The translations under genes were made by a program, and so were the position numbers. Below the pieces are notes generated by a model, which saw only the letters and a list, made by a program, of their open reading frames with translations, searched no databases and was not told the DNA's origin. From Streptomyces sp. NBC_00353 (lineage in GTDB: Bacteria; Actinomycetota; Actinomycetes; Streptomycetales; Streptomycetaceae), in assembly GCF_036108815.1 (NCBI RefSeq), contig NZ_CP107985.1:6755501-6819500 (forward strand): 64,000 nucleotides of DNA, read 5' to 3'. Each line of letters begins with the position of its first letter. Positions within the stretch are counted from its first letter, which is position 1. Below, one piece after another: positions 52,977-61,060 of this stretch.

Positions 52977-55026
52977 ACTCCGGCATCCGCGACACCGGGT
53001 CCAGGGCCGGGTTCGTCAGCGTGTTGGCCCGGCCCTCACCCGCCCAGTGGAACGGCATGAAGACGGTGTCCTGCCGGATCGCCCCGGTGATCCGGGCGGG
53101 CGCCACCGCCCGCCCGCGCCGCGACGTGACCGCCACCGGATCGCCCTCCGCCACCCCGATCCGCTCGGCGAGCCGAGGATGCAGTTCCACGAACGGGCCG
53201 GGGGCTGCGGCGTTCAGCTCGTCGACCCGGCGGGTCTGCGCACCCGACTGGTACTGGGCGACCACCCGACCCGTCGTCAGTACCACCGGATACTCCCGGT
53301 CGGTCTCCTCGGCGGCCGGACGGTGCGTCACGGGTACGAACCGCGCCCGCCCGTCGTCGGTGGCGAACCGGTCCAGGAACAGCCGCGGCGTACCGGCATG
53401 CTGCTCGTCCGGGCACGGCCAGAACACCCCGTTCTCCGCCGCGATCCGCCCGTACGTGATCCCCGCATAGTCGGCGGGACCGCCCGCGGAGGCGCGCCGG
53501 AGCTCGTCGAAGACCTCCTCGGGGTCGGTGGGGAACCCCTTGCCGTGCCCGAGGAGCGCGGCCAGCCCGTGCAGCACCTCCAGATCGCTGCGGACGCCGT
53601 CCGGCGCGGTGACCGCCCGCTGCCGCAGCAGCACCCTGCCCTCCAGACTGGTCGTCGTCCCGGTCTCCTCCGCCCACTGCGTCACCGGCAGCACCACATC
53701 GGCCAGCGCCGCCGTCTCCGACAGCACCACATCCGCGACCGCGAGGAAGTCCAGCGACCGCAGCCGCTCCTCCACATGCGCGGCGTGCGGCGCGGACACC
53801 ACCGGGTTGGACCCCATCACCAACAGCGACCGCACGTCCGTCCCCAGCGCGTCGAGGAGCTCGTACGCACTGCGCCCCGGCCCCGGCAGCGAGTCCGGGT
53901 CAACCCCCCACACCTGCGCCACATGGCTGCGCGCCGCCGGGTCGGTGAGCTTGCGGTAGCCGGGCAACTGGTCTGCCTTCTGCCCGTGTTCGCGCCCGCC
54001 CTGGCCGTTGCCCTGCCCGGTCAGACAGCCGTAGCCGGACAGCGGTCTGCCCGCCCGGCCGGTGGCCAGACAGAGGTTGATCCAGGCGCCGACCGTGTCC
54101 GTGCCCTTGGACTGCTGCTCGGGTCCGCGCGCGGTCAGCACCATGGCGTTCTGCGCATCGCAGAACATCTCGACTGCCTCCCGCAGCTGCGGCACCGGCA
54201 CCCCGGTCAGCCGCTCCACCAGCTCCGGCCAGTGCGCCATGACTCCGGCCCTGGCCTCGTCCCAGCCGGTCGTACGGTCGCGCACGAACTCCTCGTCCAC
54301 CCGGCCGGCCGCCACCACCAGATGCAGCATTCCGAGCGCGAGCGCGAGATCCGTGCCGGGCCGGGGCGCCAGATGCAGATCGGCCTGCTCGGCGGTGCGG
54401 GTCCGGCGCGGATCGATGACGATCAACCGGCCACCGTTCTCACGCAGTTCGGTCAGAAAGCGCAGCGCGGGCGGCATGGTCTCGGCGAGGTTCGACCCGA
54501 CGAGGATCACGCACCCGGTGCGCGCGATGTCCTCCAAGGGGAACGGCAGCCCGCGGTCGAGGCCGAAGGCCCGCTGGTGCGCGGCGGCCGCCGACGACAT
54601 GCAGAACCGCCCGTTGTAGTCGATCTGCGAGGTCGACAGGACGACCCGGGCGAACTTCCCGAGCGCGTACGCCTTCTCGTTGGTGAGCCCGCCGCCGCCG
54701 AACACCCCCACGGCATCGGGCCCGTGCGCGGCCCGGGTGCGCCGGAGCCCGTCGGCGATCGCGGCCAGCGCCTCGTCCCAGCCGGCCGGCTCCAGCTCGC
54801 CACTGACCGCGTCACGCACGAGCGGTCCGGTCAGCCTCACCCGTGAGGAGAGCACGGCCGGTGCGGTCCGGCCCTTGCCGCACAGGGCGCCGCGGTTGAC
54901 GGGGAAATCGGTACGCTCCACGACCTCGACCACCGGGCCGCCGGTGACCGGTCGCAGATTCATCCCGCACTGCAGTGAGCAGTACGGGCAGTGGGTCGCG
55001 GTGGGGGCAGTCTCGGTGCGGGCCAT
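52936..55026 (-). CDS. nasA: Assimilatory nitrate reductase, molybdopterin catalytic subunit
   Basis: A 696-residue bis-MGD molybdoenzyme. The N-terminal [4Fe-4S] cluster motif is CPYCSLQCGMN...GALCGKG (cysteines near residues 13, 16, 20 and 49). Molybdopterin contacts include VGSNLAETMPP, IDPRRTRTAEQADLHLAPRPGTDLALALGML and VMGSNPVVSAPHA. The C-terminal dinucleotide-binding beta domain is present (YPVVLTTGRVVAQYQSGAQTRR). It reduces nitrate to nitrite in the cytoplasm. It lacks a C-terminal [2Fe-2S] or flavin module, so a separate electron donor is needed. A GlnR-type box lies 23 nt upstream. Confidence 0.93.
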   Translation of the reverse strand: MARTETAPTATHCPYCSLQCGMNLRPVTGGPVVEVVERTDFPVNRGALCGKGRTAPAVLSSRVRLTGPLVRDAVSGELEPAGWDEALAAIADGLRRTRAAHGPDAVGVFGGGGLTNEKAYALGKFARVVLSTSQIDYNGRFCMSSAAAAHQRAFGLDRGLPFPLEDIARTGCVILVGSNLAETMPPALRFLTELRENGGRLIVIDPRRTRTAEQADLHLAPRPGTDLALALGMLHLVVAAGRVDEEFVRDRTTGWDEARAGVMAHWPELVERLTGVPVPQLREAVEMFCDAQNAMVLTARGPEQQSKGTDTVGAWINLCLATGRAGRPLSGYGCLTGQGNGQGGREHGQKADQLPGYRKLTDPAARSHVAQVWGVDPDSLPGPGRSAYELLDALGTDVRSLLVMGSNPVVSAPHAAHVEERLRSLDFLAVADVVLSETAALADVVLPVTQWAEETGTTTSLEGRVLLRQRAVTAPDGVRSDLEVLHGLAALLGHGKGFPTDPEEVFDELRRASAGGPADYAGITYGRIAAENGVFWPCPDEQHAGTPRLFLDRFATDDGRARFVPVTHRPAAEETDREYPVVLTTGRVVAQYQSGAQTRRVDELNAAAPGPFVELHPRLAERIGVAEGDPVAVTSRRGRAVAPARITGAIRQDTVFMPFHWAGEGRANTLTNPALDPVSRMPEFKVCAVRVEAAAG

Positions 55027-55038
55027 GTGCCCCAGCGT

Positions 55039-55087
55039 GCGAGCCAGGTGTTACGCGGACGCCCGCGACCGGTTACGCCGCCGGAAC
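55039..55087 (-). promoter_or_regulatory. GlnR-type box and leaderless-type promoter of nasA
   Basis: Minus strand from 55087: GTTCC-N6-GTAAC-N6-CGGGC-N6-GTAAC (ending at 55050), ten nt, CACGCT as -10-like hexamer, seven nt and the ATG at 55026. The pentamer phasing (every 11 bp) and distances equal those of the nir operon. Confidence 0.72.
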
Positions 55088-55158
55088 GTGGACCTCAGCC
55101 CGCCTCCGCCGGGCCCGTGAGGTCGGCCTCCGCCGGGCCGGAGAGGCGGTCGGCGTCC

Positions 55159-55872
55159 TCACCGCCCGCCGGTCGCCAGGGCCTCCCCGACCCCGGGCTC
55201 CTCGGGCCCCAGGAAGTGCGGATCCGGCTTGAACATCGCGTCCAGGGCCGCCTTCCCCGCCGCGAACACCTCTCGCGTCCCGCCGTAGTACCAGGTCGCA
55301 TCGTGCTTGGCGTCGACCCCGACCCCGTACGCGTCGATACCCGCGGCCCGGCACAGCGCGATTGCCCGCCGGATGTGGAACCCCTGGCTCACCAGCACGG
55401 CCCGGTCGACCCCGAAGATCTTCTTGGCCCGCACGCAGGAGTCCCACGTGTCGAACCCGGCGAAGTCGCTGACGATCCGCTTGTCCGGGACCCCGTGCGC
55501 CACGAGATACGCCCGCATGGCATCCGGCTCGTCGTACTCCTCCCGGCTGTTGTCCCCGGTCACCAGCACGACCTTCACCTTGCCGTCCCGGTACAGCTCG
55601 GCGGCCGTGTTCAGCCGGTTCGCGAGGTACGGCGACGGCTTCCCGTCCCACAGCCCGGCCCCGAACACCACGGCGACCTGCTGCGCGGGCGCGTCCGCGG
55701 TCGTCCGGACACGGGCGTCGGCGACGGAGTACATCCAGGTCGCGGGAGCCAGGCCCAGCACACAGGCTGCCATCACCCCCTGCACGACCCACCGCTGTCC
55801 ACGCCGCGTGCGCGGCCGGCGCGGCCGCAGCCGCCCGAGCCACCCCAGCCATTGCGGCCGCTTCCCTCGCAT
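55159..55872 (-). CDS. SanA/YdcF-like DUF218 membrane-anchored protein
   Basis: A 237-residue protein with a basic N-terminus, one membrane anchor (VVQGVMAACVLGLAPATWMYSVA, about residues 29-51) and a DUF218 domain. Typical motifs are VVFGAGLWDGKPSPYLANRLNTA and KVVLVTGDNSREEYDEPDAMRAYLVAHGVP, with SQGFHIRRAIALCRAAGI and a late DATWYYGG. Homologues (SanA) affect envelope permeability and vancomycin resistance; the catalytic role is unknown. It lies upstream of nasA on the same strand with 132 nt between them. Confidence 0.88.
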   Translation of the reverse strand: MRGKRPQWLGWLGRLRPRRPRTRRGQRWVVQGVMAACVLGLAPATWMYSVADARVRTTADAPAQQVAVVFGAGLWDGKPSPYLANRLNTAAELYRDGKVKVVLVTGDNSREEYDEPDAMRAYLVAHGVPDKRIVSDFAGFDTWDSCVRAKKIFGVDRAVLVSQGFHIRRAIALCRAAGIDAYGVGVDAKHDATWYYGGTREVFAAGKAALDAMFKPDPHFLGPEEPGVGEALATGGR

Positions 55873-56031
55873 CGGAGTCCCTCGGTCGGTGTCATTGCGT
55901 CAACTGATCGGACGAGTATCAGGTCAAAAGGGTTCTCCACGCCGCGACTTTCTTCACCCGGACCGGCCCCGGTCGCAGGCCCGCGTGCCGTACGCACACC
56001 GGGCGCGGACCCCGCCCAATAAAATCGGCCG

Positions 56032-56859
56032 ATGTTGCTTCCCCGGCTGATCGCCTCCGACCTCGACGGCACTCTTCTGCGCCGCGACGGCACCCTCTCG
56101 TCCCGCACCCTCCGCGCGCTGCGCTCGGCCGAGAGCGCCGGTGCGGAGGTCGTCCTCGTCACCGCCAGGCCGCCCAGGTTCGTCGACCGGCTCGCCGAGG
56201 CGACGGGTCTGACGGGGACAGCGGTGTGCAGCAACGGCGCGCTGGTCTACGACATCGGGACGCGTACGGTCGTCTCCTCCCGCGCCCTGCCCGTCACCGT
56301 CGCCCAGCGCGTGGCCACCGCACTCGCCGCCGTCCTGCCCGAGGTGGGGTTCGCCCTGGAGACCGGCAACCAGGTCCTGTACGAACCGGCGTACCGGCTG
56401 CGCCTGTCGGAGGACATCGACGCCGAACTGCCCGTAGCGTCCCTGGCGGACCTGTGGCTGACCGACGTACCCGTCACCAAACTCCTCGCCTGGTCCGACC
56501 GGCTCGACGCGGACACCCTGCTGGCCGCAGCCCGGCAAGGGGTGGGCCCGGCGGGCAGCGAAGTCCAGTTCACCCACTCCGGCGGGCGCGGGCTCCTGGA
56601 GATCAGCGCGTCCGGGGTCACCAAGGCGGGCACTCTCGCGGAGCTCTGCGCCGGGCGCGGCATCGACGCCACGGAGGTCATCGCCTTCGGCGACATGCCC
56701 AACGACCTGACCGTCCTCGACTGGGCGGGCACCGGATACGCCATGGGCAACGCCCACCCGGCCGTGCTCGCCGCCGTACCGACACACACGATGTCCAACG
56801 AGGAGGACGGGGTGGCCCACGTCCTGGAGCGCCTCTTCGGGCCGCCGACCGCGCCGTGA
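56032..56859 (+). CDS. HAD family hydrolase (Cof type)
   Basis: A 275-residue haloacid-dehalogenase-type phosphatase with a C2 cap. Motif I is ASDLDGTLLRRDGTLS (nucleophile Asp near residue 9), motif II lies in VVLVTARPP, motif III is the KAGTLAEL lysine and motif IV is AFGDMPNDLTVL. The cap lies between residues about 80 and 190. Sugar phosphates or flavin-type phosphates are common substrates. Start ATG 56032 is close to AT-rich AATAAAAT, which may be part of the promoter. Confidence 0.92.
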   Translation: MLLPRLIASDLDGTLLRRDGTLSSRTLRALRSAESAGAEVVLVTARPPRFVDRLAEATGLTGTAVCSNGALVYDIGTRTVVSSRALPVTVAQRVATALAAVLPEVGFALETGNQVLYEPAYRLRLSEDIDAELPVASLADLWLTDVPVTKLLAWSDRLDADTLLAAARQGVGPAGSEVQFTHSGGRGLLEISASGVTKAGTLAELCAGRGIDATEVIAFGDMPNDLTVLDWAGTGYAMGNAHPAVLAAVPTHTMSNEEDGVAHVLERLFGPPTAP

Positions 56860-56865
56860 GCCCGT

Positions 56866-56925
56866 GGCAAAGACCCGTCACCCCTGCGCAACGACCTGGC
56901 AACCTGCGCCCGCCACCATCGGTGC
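56866..56925 (+). promoter_or_regulatory. GlnR-like box upstream of the chelatase gene
   Basis: The pentamers GGCAA, GTCAC, GCAAC and GCAAC (56866-56903) are phased every 11 bp. Ten nt later comes CACCAT (56914-56919), a -10-like hexamer, 6 nt before the ATG at 56926. The pentamers are weaker than in the nir and nas boxes, but the geometry is the same. Confidence 0.5.
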
Positions 56926-57861
56926 ATGACGGAGTCGGCATCGGCACAGCCCCGTGAGTCCCTGCCTCTCGACAGCACAGCGCAACTGTTGACCCGAATC
57001 ACCGCCCAGCTCGGCGCCCAGCTCAGCCATGTCTCCCTGAACGGAACGCGCAGACCCATGCACCACCGCACCGGCGGCTCCGCACCGGGCTCCGCCACCA
57101 CCACCCACGCCCCCGCCCTCGTCGCCGTGGCGCACGGCAGCCGCGACCCGCAGGCGCTGCGCACGGTCATGACGCTGCTGGACCGGGTGCGGGAACTGCG
57201 CCCGGGGCTGGACGTCCGGCTCGGCCACATAGAGCTGAACGAGCCGCTCCTGCCGGCAACCCTGGCCGGCCTGGGGTCCGGTGCCGCCGTTCTCGTACCG
57301 CTGCTGCTCGGCCGCGGCCACCACGTCAAGCGGGACATACCTGCGGCACTCGCCGTCGCACCTGCCCTGCGGGCCACGATCGCCGCGCCGCTCGGGCCGC
57401 ACCCCCTGCTCGTCGAGGTGCTGTACGGGCGGCTCGTCGAAGCGGGCTGGCCGGCCGAGGAAGCCGACAGCCGCGGCTCCGCCGTGGTCCTGGCCGCCGC
57501 CGGTTCCCGCGACCCCGATTCGGCCGCGGACACCCGCCGCACCGCACGGATGCTCAGCGAACGGCTCGGCGGAGTGCCCGTCGTCGCCGCGTACGCCTCC
57601 GCCACCACGCCCACCGTCCCCGTCGTGGTGCGCGCCCTCGCCGCCCGCGGCCGGCACCGGGTCGCGGTCGCCTCGTACTTCACCGCACCCGGCCGGTTCG
57701 CGACGGCCGCCGCCGCTGCCGCCCCCGGCACCGCCGCGGCCCCGCTCGGCGCGCACCCCGCGATGGCGCGACTGCTCCTGCACCGGTACGACCAGGCGTT
57801 GGCCGGCGCACTCCCGGCAGATGAAGTCGCGACGAACGGCCATCTCCTGGCGTCCGCCTGA
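56926..57861 (+). CDS. Sirohydrochlorin chelatase (CbiX/SirB-like)
   Basis: A 311-residue protein with two tandem CbiX-type domains. The first has VAVAHGSRDPQALRTVMTLLDRV (about residues 65-87) with a later PLLLGRGHHVKRDIP metal site. The second starts VVLAAAGSRDPDSAADTRRTA. It inserts Fe(II) (or Co(II)) into sirohydrochlorin, giving siroheme for NirB and sulfite reductase. The first-domain histidines (AHGSRD, RGHHVK) are intact; in the second the His is replaced by Ala (AAAGSRD), so only one site is likely catalytic. A GlnR-like box precedes it, linking it to nitrate assimilation. An N-terminal extension of about 60 residues is unexplained. Confidence 0.87.
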   Translation: MTESASAQPRESLPLDSTAQLLTRITAQLGAQLSHVSLNGTRRPMHHRTGGSAPGSATTTHAPALVAVAHGSRDPQALRTVMTLLDRVRELRPGLDVRLGHIELNEPLLPATLAGLGSGAAVLVPLLLGRGHHVKRDIPAALAVAPALRATIAAPLGPHPLLVEVLYGRLVEAGWPAEEADSRGSAVVLAAAGSRDPDSAADTRRTARMLSERLGGVPVVAAYASATTPTVPVVVRALAARGRHRVAVASYFTAPGRFATAAAAAAPGTAAAPLGAHPAMARLLLHRYDQALAGALPADEVATNGHLLASA

Positions 57862-57897
57862 GCATTCTTGTCGGTCCGGCCGTTTACTGTCGTGACC

Positions 57898-59208
57898 ATG
57901 GACGGTACGCGGGGCACACAGGAACACGGCACCACGCCCTATGGCGCGGCCGACACCGAGCGCTGGGACACCGAGCCCGACAAACGGCCGGGCCGCACCG
58001 CCTTCCAGCGGGACCGCGCCCGGGTGCTGCACTCCGCCGCGCTGCGCAGACTCGCCGGGAAGACCCAGGTCGTCACGCCCGGCACCCGCAGCCTCGTCTG
58101 GGACGCCAGTCCCCGGACCAGACTCACGCACTCCCTGGAATGCGCCCAGGTCGGCCGGGAGCTCGGCGCGGCGCTCGGCTGCGACCCCGATCTGGTCGAG
58201 ACGGCCTGTCTGGCGCACGACATGGGCCACCCGCCGTTCGGGCACAACGGCGAGCAGGCGCTCAACGACTTCGCCTCCGACTGCGGCGGCTTCGAGGGCA
58301 ACGCCCAGTCGCTGCGGCTGCTGACCCGGCTGGAACCGAAGCGGTTCGTGCGCGACGTGCGGACCGGCGAACTGGTCAGCGTCGGGCTCAATCTGACCCG
58401 GGCGGCGCTGGACGCCGCCACCAAGTACCCCTGGCCGCGCGGCGGCCACCCCACCGACCCCGGCTCCCGGAAATTCGGGGTGTACGAGGACGACCTGCCG
58501 GTCTTCGAGTGGGCCCGCAAGGGCGCCCCGTCGTACCGCAAGTGCTTCGAGGCCCAGGTGATGGACTGGTCCGACGACGTCGCGTACTCGGTGCACGACT
58601 TCGAGGACGGTCTGCACGCCGGCCACATCGACCCCAACTGCCTCTTCGCGGAGCCGGAGCGCCGCGAGATCTGGGACGTGGCGATCGGGCGCTACGTCCC
58701 TCTCGACACCGACCCGCAGGAGCTGGCCGACGCCCTCGACCGGCTCATCGGCCAGGAGTGGTGGCCGCACGGCTACGACGGATCCGCCGTCGCCCAGGCC
58801 CGGCTGAAGGACGCGACGAGCCAGCTGATCGGCCGGTTCTGCCTCGCCGCCGAGACCGCCACCCGCCAGGCGTACGGAGCCGGTCGCCTCGGCAGGTACG
58901 CGGCCGAGCTCGTCGTCCCGCGCGGGGCACGCAATGAATGCGCGGTCCTCAAGGCGGTGGCCGACCGCTATGTGATGCAGCGCGCCGAACAGGAAGCGAT
59001 CCGTGCCGACCAGCGGATCGTCATCGCGGAACTGGCCGCGGCGCTGACCGCGCGCGCCCCCGAGGGCCTGGAACCACAGTTCCGCGCGCTGTACGAGCAC
59101 GCCTGCGACGACCGGTCCCGCAAGCGCGTCCTGGTCGACCAGATCGCGGCCCTCACGGACGCCTCGGCCCGCTCACTGCACACCTCGCTCACCTCCCGGG
59201 GACGGTGA
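57898..59208 (+). CDS. dgt: Deoxyguanosinetriphosphate triphosphohydrolase-like protein
   Basis: A 436-residue HD-domain dNTPase that hydrolyses dNTPs to nucleoside and tripolyphosphate. Motifs are RTAFQRDRARVLHSAALRRLAGKTQV, SPRTRLTHSLECAQVGREL (metal His), CLAHDMGHPPFGHNGEQAL (HD pair near residue 110) and the MDWSDDVAYSVHDFEDG aspartate. Length fits the type-2 dGTPase-like group. It sits upstream of dnaG, as in other actinobacteria. ATG 57898 is used; the in-frame GTG at 57868 is less likely. Confidence 0.94.
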   Translation: MDGTRGTQEHGTTPYGAADTERWDTEPDKRPGRTAFQRDRARVLHSAALRRLAGKTQVVTPGTRSLVWDASPRTRLTHSLECAQVGRELGAALGCDPDLVETACLAHDMGHPPFGHNGEQALNDFASDCGGFEGNAQSLRLLTRLEPKRFVRDVRTGELVSVGLNLTRAALDAATKYPWPRGGHPTDPGSRKFGVYEDDLPVFEWARKGAPSYRKCFEAQVMDWSDDVAYSVHDFEDGLHAGHIDPNCLFAEPERREIWDVAIGRYVPLDTDPQELADALDRLIGQEWWPHGYDGSAVAQARLKDATSQLIGRFCLAAETATRQAYGAGRLGRYAAELVVPRGARNECAVLKAVADRYVMQRAEQEAIRADQRIVIAELAAALTARAPEGLEPQFRALYEHACDDRSRKRVLVDQIAALTDASARSLHTSLTSRGR

Positions 59209-59650
59209 GGGGCCGCCGGGCGGTACCCCGGTGCGGTCACGTCCCCCAGCGCCCTGCCGCCGCGCGCCCTGCCCGGAGGCGGACCGGCCGCCCGCGCTCC
59301 GGGCCACCTGTGTGCTGCGGGCGAAAGGTGCCCCGGCGGGCCGCCGTCCGGCATACGGATGCCTGCCCCCGTACCCCCGTATTCGCCTGCCTGTTCGGCG
59401 GCCGCGGGCAAGTCCTGCGGCCGTGGGGCGCGGCGATGGCGGTCGGCAACGGCGCAGGTGATGTGCTGGGAGCACATGCCACGCCGGGCGGGCGCGCGGC
59501 TCCGCCCGGGGCCCGTTCCGCGCGGCGTGGGCCCCGGCCCGTGGCCACCGGGTGTGACCTGATCGGGGTACACCCTCTTTCGCCATCACGCTGCGTGCGG
59601 GACGCTCGCAGGTGGCGGCGGAGCGCAGCAAGCACCGAGGAGGCACCAAA
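59209..59650. other. Intergenic region dgt to flavoprotein
   Basis: A 442-bp GC-rich stretch with no gene I can support; small frames in it lack ribosome binding sites and have shadow-type composition. ATGTGCT-GGG-AGCACAT at 59461-59477 is a 7-bp-arm inverted repeat and the only clear element. A GAGGAGG ribosome binding site ends the region. Confidence 0.5.
59461..59477. promoter_or_regulatory. Inverted repeat upstream of flavoprotein gene
   Basis: ATGTGCT and AGCACAT are perfect 7-bp arms around GGG, 173 nt before the start at 59651. Possible operator. Confidence 0.35.
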
Positions 59651-60910
59651 GTGGTCGACGCACATCGGACGTTCGTCATCGTCGGGGGAGGACTGGCCGG
59701 AGCGAAGGCAGCCGAGACACTCCGTTCGGAGGGTTTCAGCGGCCGGGTGATCCTGGTCGGCGATGAGCGCGACCATCCGTACGAACGACCTCCCCTCTCC
59801 AAGGGCTATCTGGCCGGCAAGGAGGCCCGTGAGAGCGTCTTCGTCCATGAGACGGCCTGGTACGCGGGCGCCGATGTGGAGCTCCACCTCGGCCAGCCCG
59901 TCACCGCCATCGACCGTGGCGGCCGCTCCGTGGAGCTCGGCGACGGCACCGTCATCCACTACGACAAGCTGCTGCTCGCCACCGGCGCCGAACCCCGCCG
60001 TCTCGACATCCCCGGTACGGATCTGGCCGGCGTCCACCATCTGCGCCGCCTCGCCCACGCCGACCGGCTGAAGAACGTGCTGTCCGCGCTCGGCCGCGAC
60101 AACGGCCATCTGGTGATCGCCGGGGCCGGCTGGATCGGCCTGGAGGTCGCGGCGGCGGCCCGGGGATACGGTGCCGAGGTCACCGTCGTCGAGCCGGAGG
60201 CGACCCCGCTGCTCCGGGTCATCGGCCCCGAGCTCGGCCAGATCTTCACCGAACTCCACAGCGACCACGGCGTCCGCTTCCACTTCGGCACCAGGCTCAC
60301 CGAGATCATCGGTCAGGACGGCATGGTCCTCGCCGCCCGCACCGACGACGGCGAGGAACACCCCGCCCACGACGTCCTCGCCGCGATCGGCGCCGCCCCG
60401 CGCGCCGCCCTCGCCGAAGCCGCCGGTCTCGCGATCGCCGCCCGCAGCGACGGCGGCGGCATCGCGGTCGACGCCTCTTTGCGCACCTCCGACCCGGACA
60501 TCTACGCCGCCGGGGACGTGGCCAACATGCCGCACCCGCTGTTCGGCACCCGGCTGCGCGTGGAGCACTGGGCGAACGCGCTCAACAGCGGCCCGGCCGC
60601 GGCCCGCGCCATGCTCGGCCGGGACGTCGGCTACGACCGCGTGCCGTACTTCTTCTCCGACCAGTACGACCTGGGGCTCGAATACTCGGGCTGGGCGCCG
60701 CCGGGCTCGTACGACCAGGTCGTCATCCGCGGCGACGCGGGCAAGCGGGAGTTCATCGCGTTCTGGCTGAAGGACCGCAGGGTGCTGGCCGGGATGAACG
60801 TCAATGTGTGGGATGTCACCGAGACCGTGCAGGAGCTGATCCGGACCGGCCGGCAGATCGACCCGGACGCGCTGGCGGACCCGTCGGTGCCCCTGGAGTC
60901 GCTGATCTGA
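59651..60910 (+). CDS. FAD-dependent oxidoreductase, ferredoxin-reductase type
   Basis: A 419-residue flavoprotein like rhodocoxin/putidaredoxin reductases. FAD motif FVIVGGGLAGAKAAETLRSEGF is at the N-terminus, followed by PYERPPLSKGYLAGKE. NAD(P)H motif VIAGAGWIGLEVAAAARGYGAEVTVVE is near residue 155, then the IYAAGDVANM flavin motif. The C-terminal reductase domain begins around residue 330 (YDRVPYFFSDQYDLGLEYSG). It passes electrons from NAD(P)H to a [2Fe-2S] ferredoxin, often for P450s; no P450 or ferredoxin is adjacent here. GTG start with GAGGAGG. Confidence 0.92.
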   Translation: MVDAHRTFVIVGGGLAGAKAAETLRSEGFSGRVILVGDERDHPYERPPLSKGYLAGKEARESVFVHETAWYAGADVELHLGQPVTAIDRGGRSVELGDGTVIHYDKLLLATGAEPRRLDIPGTDLAGVHHLRRLAHADRLKNVLSALGRDNGHLVIAGAGWIGLEVAAAARGYGAEVTVVEPEATPLLRVIGPELGQIFTELHSDHGVRFHFGTRLTEIIGQDGMVLAARTDDGEEHPAHDVLAAIGAAPRAALAEAAGLAIAARSDGGGIAVDASLRTSDPDIYAAGDVANMPHPLFGTRLRVEHWANALNSGPAAARAMLGRDVGYDRVPYFFSDQYDLGLEYSGWAPPGSYDQVVIRGDAGKREFIAFWLKDRRVLAGMNVNVWDVTETVQELIRTGRQIDPDALADPSVPLESLI

Positions 60911-61060
60911 GCGGTATCAGGACGGTGTTCTGCGCCGTGTTCCCCGCCGTCTTCTCCATCGCGTTCTCCGTCGCCGGGCGGTCGTGATCAGGGTGTCGTC
61001 CGGCGCCCGCGACGACGTCCGCGGGCTCCTGCTGTCCGCCCTCACCCGTAGACTTCACCC

